DNA of 18,678 nt from an uncultured Campylobacter sp. GTDB lineage: Bacteria > Campylobacterota > Campylobacteria > Campylobacterales > Campylobacteraceae. Location of the stretch: the NCBI RefSeq assembly GCF_938018035.1, contig NZ_CALIJF010000029.1, forward strand, positions 1 through 18,678, written 5' to 3'. Position 1 is the stretch's first letter. Every line of letters begins with the position of its first letter. Both the position numbers and the translations under genes were made by a program. Positions 8,098-14,507 of the stretch are shown one piece after another. The notes under the pieces are model-generated. The model made no database searches, was not told the origin of the DNA, and saw only the letters and a program-made list of their open reading frames with translations.

Positions 8098-8547
8098 ATG
8101 AGATTTTATAGTTTTGACGAGATGGATCGCGACGCAAGAGTTATAGCAAAGCAGGTTAGGGACGAATTTATGCCCGATGCAATCGTGGCGATCGCTAGAG
8201 GCGGGCTCACATTCGGTCACGCGCTAGCCAATGCGCTTGATATGCGGACGATATTTTCGATAAATTCCATCCACTACGCAGACACCAAAAAGCTCGACAC
8301 CATCGACGTTTTCAACGTGCCCGATCTGGAGCTTTACAAGCGCGTACTTCTGGTGGACGATATCATCGACAGCGGCGACAGTATGGTCGAGATCAAGCGC
8401 GTGCTGCTGGAGAAATTCCCGCAAATAGAGCTTAAAACCGCGGTGATTTTTTACAAACCCAAGGCGCTTATCCAGCCCGATTTTAAAATTTCAAAGACGG
8501 ATGAGTGGATAAATTTCTTTTGGGAAAATTATACGATAGAGGAATGA
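8098..8547 (+). CDS. Purine phosphoribosyltransferase (Gpt/Hpt-like)
   Basis: Converts a purine base plus PRPP to the nucleotide. The PRPP-binding signature VLLVDDIIDSGDSM is at 83-96, with the ARGGL loop (33-37) binding pyrophosphate. The base-binding end EWINFFWE (136-143) resembles the tryptophan-containing hood of xanthine-guanine phosphoribosyltransferase (Gpt). The length of 149 also fits Gpt more than HPRT (about 180). AAGGAAA lies 5 nt before the ATG. It follows the permease by 15 nt, so transport and trapping of the base are likely coupled. Substrate choice between xanthine, guanine and hypoxanthine is not resolved. Confidence 0.88.
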   Translation: MRFYSFDEMDRDARVIAKQVRDEFMPDAIVAIARGGLTFGHALANALDMRTIFSINSIHYADTKKLDTIDVFNVPDLELYKRVLLVDDIIDSGDSMVEIKRVLLEKFPQIELKTAVIFYKPKALIQPDFKISKTDEWINFFWENYTIEE

Positions 8548-8561
8548 AGCGGCGCGCGGTT

Positions 8562-8580
8562 AAATTTAGCGGCTAAATTT
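8562..8580. repeat. 19-bp palindrome after the phosphoribosyltransferase gene
   Basis: AAATTTAGC (8562-8570), a single central G, then GCTAAATTT (8572-8580), starting 14 nt past the stop. It may be a transcription end structure or protein site. It has the same AAATTT-flanked design as the stem-loop after tgt. Confidence 0.6.
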
Positions 8581-8614
8581 TAAATGATTCGGCGGCTTAA
8601 ATTTTATAAATTTC

Positions 8615-8641
8615 GGTCGTAAAATTTAGGTCGTAAATTTA
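8615..8641. repeat. Tandem 14/13-bp direct repeat before the GT gene
   Basis: GGTCGTAAAATTTA (8615-8628) is followed immediately by GGTCGTAAATTTA (8629-8641), differing by one A. It lies in the 111-bp spacer upstream of the membrane glycosyltransferase-like gene. Confidence 0.6.
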
Positions 8642-8658
8642 AAGCGCCCGCAGCAAGG

Positions 8659-9885
8659 ATGAGAGTGAAGAAGCTTTATCAAAACGAAATTTTCGTAATC
8701 TCTATAATGTGCCTGTTTCAGGGCATATTTCTGCTTTATGCAATCTCAAATTTAAGCATCAGCTACTACGAGGCCGAAATTTTTTATGAGAAAAAATCCC
8801 TCGTTTCGCTAATCGCAAATTTAAGCTGCGAAATTTTCGGGCGCAACGACTACGCCTTGCGCGTGCCGTTTATTTTGATCCACTTCGCAAACGCCGCGAT
8901 GATCTATAAAATTTCAAAATTTATTCTAAAGCGTCGCTTCGATAGAGTAGTCGCTACGGCGCTATTTATGGCGCTTCCTGCATCGATGAGTAGCGCGATC
9001 TTGCTAAATCCCGCGGGCATCATCGTTTTTTTCACGCTGCTGGCGATCTATTTTGCAAAGAGCGAATACAATATCGCGCTTTTCGTGCTTCTGTCCGTTT
9101 GTGCCCTGATCGACCGAGCGTTTTTTATGCTCTACGTAGGCTTTGGAATTTGGGCGCTTTATACGCGCAAAAAGGAGCTTTTGCTACTTTGCATAGCGCT
9201 ATTTAGCTTCAGCGTGATCTTTTACGACGTAAGCTCGGAGGGCAAGCCGAAGGGATATTTTTTAGATACCGTGGGCGTTTTTGCGGGCGCGTTTTCGCCT
9301 TTAGTGTTTTTATTTTTCATCTACACGATCTATAGAATTTGGATCAAAGAGGAAAAAAGCCTGCTGTGGTTCATCGCTACAAGTGCGCTTTGTCTGACGA
9401 TGCTTTTTTCTCTAAGACAGCGCGTGCCACTTGAGATGATGCTGCCGTATTGCGTCATCGCTACGCCTTTGATCATTCGGGTTTTGTTTAACTCATACCG
9501 CGTTAGATTGCCTAAATTTCGCACCTTTCACAAGATCGCTGTGGGTGTGACGCTGGTAAGCTTAGCGGTGAGCTATTTTGCTGTGATTTTTAGCGATGTG
9601 ATGTATGAGGCGATGTTCGCAAACAAACCGCAGCGGCATTTTATCTATAAATTCGACGTAGCTAGGCAGCTGGCAAGTGAGTTAAAAAATCGCGGAGTAA
9701 AAAGCGTAAGCTGCGAAGACGAGAGGCTCTGCCTGCGCCTAAAATTTTACGGACTGCCTAGCGGAGACAGCGCTTTTATCTATGCGGATAAGCCGGAATA
9801 TGTCTCGGATCATAAAAATTCGATACAAAATATAGATATTTACAAGCGAAGCGTGCGAATTGCGAAATTTTATGTTAAAATATAA
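8659..9885 (+). CDS. GT-C / family-39-like membrane glycosyltransferase
   Basis: A 408-residue protein with roughly ten hydrophobic segments and a soluble C-terminal tail (about 315-408). Features of the ArnT/PMT (GT39) fold: an acidic pair in the first periplasmic loop (YYEAE, 36-40), then G-R-N-D-Y-A-L-R-V-P (61-70) leading into a helix, MIYKISKFILKRRFD, and ALFMALPASMSSAI. Such enzymes move sugars or phospho-sugars from polyprenyl carriers at the outer face of the inner membrane; the substrate here is unknown. ATG at 8659 has AAGG directly abutting it, too close for good initiation. GTG at 8665, in frame and 5 nt after AAGGA, may be the true start. The pseudopilin gene follows by 27 nt. 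Confidence 0.7.
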   Translation: MRVKKLYQNEIFVISIMCLFQGIFLLYAISNLSISYYEAEIFYEKKSLVSLIANLSCEIFGRNDYALRVPFILIHFANAAMIYKISKFILKRRFDRVVATALFMALPASMSSAILLNPAGIIVFFTLLAIYFAKSEYNIALFVLLSVCALIDRAFFMLYVGFGIWALYTRKKELLLLCIALFSFSVIFYDVSSEGKPKGYFLDTVGVFAGAFSPLVFLFFIYTIYRIWIKEEKSLLWFIATSALCLTMLFSLRQRVPLEMMLPYCVIATPLIIRVLFNSYRVRLPKFRTFHKIAVGVTLVSLAVSYFAVIFSDVMYEAMFANKPQRHFIYKFDVARQLASELKNRGVKSVSCEDERLCLRLKFYGLPSGDSAFIYADKPEYVSDHKNSIQNIDIYKRSVRIAKFYVKI

Positions 9886-9912
9886 ACAAAATTTTTATGA
9901 AAGGTAAAAATT

Positions 9913-10614
9913 ATGAAAAAAGCATTTACTATGATAGAGCTGATTTTCATCATCGTGGTGGTTGGAATTCTAGCGGCGGTGGCGGTGCCTCAAATCAATC
10001 GAAACAGTTTGGTGGAGGCGGCGGATCAAGTCGCTGCTCATATTCGTTACACGCAGCAGCTTGCGATGAACGATAATAAATTCGATCCCGGCGATCCGAA
10101 TTGGTTTAAAAAACTTTGGAGAATTCAATTTAGTTATACCAACGCCAAAGGAAGTGCGGAGGGCTGGACTTACACGGTGTATTATGATAGCACTATGAGC
10201 GGTAATCCTAACGGTAGTGCGGATCTGTCTGATCTATCAAGAGTCGATTTTGCCATAGATCCACAAAATCCAAATAAAATTTTGAGTGCCGGCTTTCAAA
10301 ATCAGGCGATGAATAGAAATGCCGAGAGGATTAATAAGAAGCTAAATCTTACAAAAACTTACAATATTAGAAATATCACATTTGCTAATTGCGGAGCCCC
10401 TACTAATCAAACTATAGTCTTTGACTCATATGGACGTCCTATGGGACAAGTAGCCGACTCTACAGTGCCTTATGATAGGCTTTTTGTAGGACAAAATCCA
10501 TGCGTCATCACGCTTACCAATGATGCGAGAGAGACCGCTAGTATTACTATCGAGCCTGAGACCGGATACGTAAGATACACGCTAAATTCTAATACCGGCA
10601 CAGCCGCGCAATAG
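9913..10614 (+). CDS. Type II secretion / type IV pilus-like pseudopilin (GspH/FimT-like)
   Basis: Starts with a class III prepilin leader, MKKA followed by FTMIEL. Cleavage after Ala4 would leave Phe at +1 and Glu at +5 (Glu9), then a 16-18 residue hydrophobic helix (IFIIVVVGILAAVAV). The rest is a periplasmic domain with two cysteines (160 and 197) that could form a disulfide. VFDSYGRP (169-176) and ITIEPETGYVR (211-221) match the conserved beta-strand pattern of GspH/FimT minor pseudopilins. In Campylobacter, related Cts pseudopilins serve DNA uptake; that role here is inference. AAAGG lies about 9 nt before the ATG. The gene looks AT-richer than its neighbours. No other pilus or secretion gene is in the window. 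Confidence 0.85.
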   Translation: MKKAFTMIELIFIIVVVGILAAVAVPQINRNSLVEAADQVAAHIRYTQQLAMNDNKFDPGDPNWFKKLWRIQFSYTNAKGSAEGWTYTVYYDSTMSGNPNGSADLSDLSRVDFAIDPQNPNKILSAGFQNQAMNRNAERINKKLNLTKTYNIRNITFANCGAPTNQTIVFDSYGRPMGQVADSTVPYDRLFVGQNPCVITLTNDARETASITIEPETGYVRYTLNSNTGTAAQ

Positions 10615-10628
10615 GACTAATAAAATTT

Positions 10629-10646
10629 TTACTCAAATTTAAGTAA
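10629..10646. repeat. AAATTT-centred imperfect palindrome before metG
   Basis: TTACT-C-AAATTT-A-AGTAA, symmetric except for one C/A position, within the 46-bp pilin-metG spacer and about 15 nt before the metG ATG. It could be a weak transcription end or a regulatory site. Confidence 0.45.
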
Positions 10647-10660
10647 GCGCAAGGAGAATA

Positions 10661-12658
10661 ATGAAAAAATACATAATGACGCCGATTTATTACGTAAACG
10701 ACGTCCCGCACATCGGTCACGCATACACGACGATCATCGCCGATACGATGGCTAGATTTTACCGCCTGCAAGGACACGAGGTGTTTTTTAAAACGGGCAC
10801 CGACGAGCACGGCCAAAAGATCGAGGAGGCCGCAGCCAAGCACGGCAAAAGCCCGAAGCAATACGCAGACGGCGTGAGCGCTAAATTTAAAGACCTGTGG
10901 GACGAGTTTGACATCAGCTATGATATGTTTTCGCGCACTACCGATGCCGCGCACGAGGCGGCGGTGCAAAACGTATTTCGCAAGATGTATGAAAAGGGCG
11001 ACATTTATAAGGGCGAATACGAGGGCAACTACTGCGTAAGCTGCGAGAGTTTTTTTCCTTCCGCTCAGCTAATCGACGGCGAGTATTGCCCCGACTGCGG
11101 CAAAAAGACTAAAATTTTAAAAGAGGAGAGCTATTTTTTCAGACTTAGCGCCTATGCAGACAGACTTTTAAAATGGTACGAGGATGAAAAGTGCATCCTT
11201 CCCCTAGGCAAAAAAAACGAGGTCGTAAGCTTCGTAAAAAGCGGTTTGAAGGATCTTTCGATCACGCGAACGGGTTTTGATTGGGGCGTTAAAATTCCGC
11301 CCGAACTGAACGATCCGAAGCACGTGATTTACGTCTGGCTGGACGCGCTGATGGATTACCTTAGTTCGCTCGGATTTTGTGCGGGCGGCGAGCGGATGGA
11401 GTATTGGAGCGACGCGCTGCATATCGTAGGTAAGGATATTTTGCGCTTTCACGCCGTTTATTGGCCTGCGTTTTTGATGAGCCTGGGACTAAATATGCCG
11501 CGCAGCATCGCAGCTCACGGCTGGTGGACGCGTGACGGCAAAAAGATGAGCAAAAGCCTTGGCAACGTCGTGGATCCGCGCGAGGTCGCAAACGCCTATG
11601 GGCTGGAGCAGTTTAGGTATTTCTTGCTGCGCGAGGTACCGTTCGGCCAAGACGGCGATTTTTCGCAAAAAGCGATCATCAACCGCGTAAATTCCGAGCT
11701 TGCCAACGAGCTTGGAAATCTACTCAGCCGCATCGTCGGCATGAGCGCGAAATACTCGGATTACATCATAAATTCTAAAGATGTTATGAAATTTTTTACC
11801 GCCGAGATAGAGGAGGCAAACTCCTATCTGAGCGCCGCGCTTAGCGCGCTTGAGGAGGTCGCTACCAATAGATACTTGGAAGAGCTTTGGAGGGCACTTG
11901 CTCTTGCGAACGCTTCGATCGCAAAATACGAGCCGTGGAATTTGATGAAAAACGGCGAGCAGGCTAAGGCGCTGGCTCTCGTCGCATTGGTTGCAAATAT
12001 TCTGGCTAAGGTCGCCGTGCTACTAAGCCCCGCGATGCCGCAGACAGCGGCATGTATCGCGGACACTCTGGGCTTTGAAATATCCACTCCGCTTTATGAG
12101 AAGCTAGTACTTCGCGGCGAAATTTTAGATTTTAAAGCTAAGCCGTGCGAGCCGCTTTTTACCAAGATTGATCACGAGCTAATGCCGAAGGCGGACTACG
12201 ATAGACTGGACGGCGCTGTAAATTCTGCAAGCTGTTCGGGCGCAGACGCCGCGGTAAAAGGCGCACCAAATTTAAACGCAAACGCTTCCAGCTCGAATGC
12301 TACGGCGCAAGAAGCCCAAGGCGCGACATCTGAAGCGCAGATTAAAATCGATGATTTTAAAAAATGCGTTATCAAAGTCGGCACGATTTTGGAGTGCGAA
12401 AACATTGAGGGCAGCGAGAAGTTGTTGCGATTTATGATCGATTTGGGCGAGGAGAAGCCGCGTCAAATCATAAGCGGTATCGCTAAATTTTACGATCCCA
12501 CCGCGCTTGTCGGCAAGCAGATCTGCGTGCTGGCAAATTTAAAACCTGCTAAAATTTTTAAACATAGCAGCGAGGGTATGATTTTAAGCGCCGAGGACGG
12601 CAGCCTTACGCTGCTTAGCACTCTAGCACCCGTAAAAAACGGCGCAATCGTAGGTTAG
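10661..12658 (+). CDS. metG: Methionyl-tRNA synthetase with C-terminal tRNA-binding domain
   Basis: Charges tRNA-Met. The class I signatures are HIGH at 17-20 and KMSKS at 295-299. The connective-peptide zinc knuckle has C125-x2-C128 and C143-x2-C146. The helical anticodon domain spans about 340-510, with WNLMK at 426-430. Residues 516-562 are a low-complexity Ala/Ser/Asn linker, followed by a Trbp111-like OB fold (564-665, with KVGTILECENIEGSEKL, GIAKFY and NLKPAKIF) that improves tRNA binding or dimerises the enzyme. The length of 665 fits the fused form. AAGGAG lies 7 nt before the ATG. The stop is 2 nt before the next gene, so downstream genes depend on metG transcription. Confidence 0.97.
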   Translation: MKKYIMTPIYYVNDVPHIGHAYTTIIADTMARFYRLQGHEVFFKTGTDEHGQKIEEAAAKHGKSPKQYADGVSAKFKDLWDEFDISYDMFSRTTDAAHEAAVQNVFRKMYEKGDIYKGEYEGNYCVSCESFFPSAQLIDGEYCPDCGKKTKILKEESYFFRLSAYADRLLKWYEDEKCILPLGKKNEVVSFVKSGLKDLSITRTGFDWGVKIPPELNDPKHVIYVWLDALMDYLSSLGFCAGGERMEYWSDALHIVGKDILRFHAVYWPAFLMSLGLNMPRSIAAHGWWTRDGKKMSKSLGNVVDPREVANAYGLEQFRYFLLREVPFGQDGDFSQKAIINRVNSELANELGNLLSRIVGMSAKYSDYIINSKDVMKFFTAEIEEANSYLSAALSALEEVATNRYLEELWRALALANASIAKYEPWNLMKNGEQAKALALVALVANILAKVAVLLSPAMPQTAACIADTLGFEISTPLYEKLVLRGEILDFKAKPCEPLFTKIDHELMPKADYDRLDGAVNSASCSGADAAVKGAPNLNANASSSNATAQEAQGATSEAQIKIDDFKKCVIKVGTILECENIEGSEKLLRFMIDLGEEKPRQIISGIAKFYDPTALVGKQICVLANLKPAKIFKHSSEGMILSAEDGSLTLLSTLAPVKNGAIVG

Positions 12659-12660
12659 CG

Positions 12661-13509
12661 ATGAAGGCTCTAGCGCGCAAGGCTTCGAAGCTCGCTATAT
12701 ACGGCGCGACCGGGCTCTGCGTGCAAAAAAGCGGTGCTTCGGATAAAATTTTAAAGCTTTGCCGCAGCTGCGGCCTTGCCGCAAAGATCGGCGCGGGCGG
12801 GCTTGTATGCGCCACGCCTTTGGCGCTGAAACTCGGTGCGGGGGTTGCTTTAAAATTTGCGGCGCGTAAAATTTTAACATTCGGCATTTGCGAGCTGTCG
12901 AAGTCTGCCGCTTTAAAATGTGCAAAACTCGGCGCGCGCGCGGTCGTGCGCTCGTTTTCACGCACCGATAAATTTACAGATGAGCGCACGAAAAAATATG
13001 CAAGCGCGGATGACGAGAGCTCTAAAGCAAGCGCCTCGTCGCGCAGAAAGCGCACGGCAGGTCTTTCTAGCGCGAGCATTAAAAAGGACACCTCATTTTC
13101 CAAAAACGCCCATGCTAAAAAAAATGCAGTGACAAAAAGCGCACCCGCAAAAAAATCCCCGCTCGCTAAAAAACCTGCATCTGTCGCAAAAACTGCATCG
13201 ACCGCTAAAAGTATCGTAGCAAGTGCAGCCTCTACATCCACGGCAAAATCGCCATCTGTCGCAAAATACGCATCTATAAAAAGCGCCGCGCAAAATAAAA
13301 TTTCCGCAGCTAGCGTAAAATCGGCAGCGGCTAAAAGCACCTCTCAGAACGCAAAATCTCGCCGCATCGCAAAAGGTACTGCTACGCCTGCCGTAATCGC
13401 CGCAAAAGAGGCCGCCGCATCCGGCGCAATCTCCGCATCTACCGCAAAGCAGTCACGTCGCGCCGCAAAGAGCGCGCCTCTTAAAAGCTCTGCCGCAGGG
13501 AAGTCGTAA
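12661..13509 (+). CDS. Lys/Ala/Ser-rich basic protein with Cys/Gly-rich first half, unrecognised
   Basis: A 282-residue protein with no family I recognise. The first ~95 residues are basic but moderately hydrophobic, rich in Gly and Ala (KIGAGGLVCATPLALKLGAG, 42-61), and carry all six cysteines (20, 34, 37, 50, 77, 87, including CRSC). Residues 100-282 are low-complexity Lys/Ser/Ala with short SxAK, TAKS and KSAA words and no Cys, like histone H1 tails, HctB or AlgP. Such tails bind DNA or polyanions in known cases; here that is inference. The ATG is 2 nt after the metG stop, and its TAA overlaps the next ATG (TAATG, 13507-13511), so translation is coupled on both sides. Exact 14-bp repeats (13178-13191 and 13253-13266) suggest tail-length variation. 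Confidence 0.7.
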   Translation: MKALARKASKLAIYGATGLCVQKSGASDKILKLCRSCGLAAKIGAGGLVCATPLALKLGAGVALKFAARKILTFGICELSKSAALKCAKLGARAVVRSFSRTDKFTDERTKKYASADDESSKASASSRRKRTAGLSSASIKKDTSFSKNAHAKKNAVTKSAPAKKSPLAKKPASVAKTASTAKSIVASAASTSTAKSPSVAKYASIKSAAQNKISAASVKSAAAKSTSQNAKSRRIAKGTATPAVIAAKEAAASGAISASTAKQSRRAAKSAPLKSSAAGKS

Positions 13510-14498
13510 TGGTAAATTTATTAAATTTAACCCGCATCGTAAACGGAACGATGCTAAATAATCCCGCAATCTCCGCTGTCGAGAGCTTTGCGATCGAGCC
13601 CGCAAAGGTCGCGAAAAAGAGCGCTTTCATAGCGCTCGGCGCAAACGAGCGCGACGTGCGCACCGCGATCGATAACGGCGCGTACGCGATAATTTTCGAT
13701 AATAATTTCAAGCCGCTTAACGACGAGATTGCCTTTATTAGGGTTGAAAATTTATGCTCGGCGCTCGTGCGGCTGATAAAATTTCTGGGCGAGACGTGGC
13801 GGCACGGCTTCGTGCTGATAAACGAGGTGCAAAGCGAGATCTTGCGCTACACGAGCGTGCCGAAAAATTTGATGTTTGCGCCGCGCAGCAAGGGCGAGCT
13901 TTTCATCAGTCTGATGAATGCCAAAGAGAAAAATATCTACTTCACCACCGACGCCGAGCTTTTGCAAAGCCTCGGTATCTCGCCCGTCCGGATCCCCGCA
14001 AGCGACGATTTTAGGCTGCTTTACGGCGGCTCGATATTTTACAGCAGCTTCGTTTTCGGCGGGCTTTATTATTCAAATTTAATCTTTCCGCAGCTGTTTT
14101 TGCCCGAGCTATGCGGCGTGATCGAGTATCTCTCGCGCAAAAACATACCCTTTAAATTTCAAAACTTAAGCGCATTCGGCCATTTCGAGCCGATTTTTGT
14201 GGATCGATTTTTTAACGTTAGCTCGCTTGGCGGCAGCTATCGCGCCTTTATCGCCGAGAGCGATCCTGAGCTTTTTGCGCGCGAGGCGGAGTTTTTGCGG
14301 GCAAAATTCCGCGAAAAAATTATCGTCTGCGCTAGCTGGGAGGATCGCCTAGACGGCGTTAAGATCGACTTTCGCTTCAATAAGCTAAGCGCGCTAAAGA
14401 GTCTGCCGGAGTTTCACTACGCGCTTGTTTTTGCGGAAAAAAGCGCGATCTTGCAGCTTCTAAATCAAAAACCGCAAGAAAAAAATCTATTTTTTTAA
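13509..14498 (+). CDS. Protein with Mur-ligase-like N-terminal segment, unrecognised
   Basis: A 329-residue protein. Residues 25-65 (SFAIEPAKVAKKSAF-IALGANERD, then AIDNGAYAIIFD) follow the substrate-domain pattern of MurE/MurF ligases, in which a D/S-SR-x-I-x-P-G-x-x-F-x-A-L strand precedes an A-x-x-x-G-A-x-A-x-x-x-D helix and strand. The ATP-binding G-T-x-G-K-T loop of Mur ligases is absent and no catalytic Mur domain follows, so it is not an active ligase by this reading. The middle part (LFISLMNAKEKNIYFTTDAE) and the aromatic C-terminal half are unassigned. It overlaps the preceding stop by 1 nt and ends 9 nt before the decarboxylase gene. A role near the cell wall is only a guess. Confidence 0.75.
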   Translation: MVNLLNLTRIVNGTMLNNPAISAVESFAIEPAKVAKKSAFIALGANERDVRTAIDNGAYAIIFDNNFKPLNDEIAFIRVENLCSALVRLIKFLGETWRHGFVLINEVQSEILRYTSVPKNLMFAPRSKGELFISLMNAKEKNIYFTTDAELLQSLGISPVRIPASDDFRLLYGGSIFYSSFVFGGLYYSNLIFPQLFLPELCGVIEYLSRKNIPFKFQNLSAFGHFEPIFVDRFFNVSSLGGSYRAFIAESDPELFAREAEFLRAKFREKIIVCASWEDRLDGVKIDFRFNKLSALKSLPEFHYALVFAEKSAILQLLNQKPQEKNLFF

Positions 14499-14507
14499 AG
14501 GCGGAAG

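Noticed and set aside
12615..13340. 241-codon open frame on the minus strand across the Lys/Ala/Ser-rich gene
   Set aside because: It is the mirror of Lys/Ala/Ser codons (giving Phe/Ala/Leu strings), it overlaps the metG end, and the plus-strand gene has tight operon junctions on both sides.
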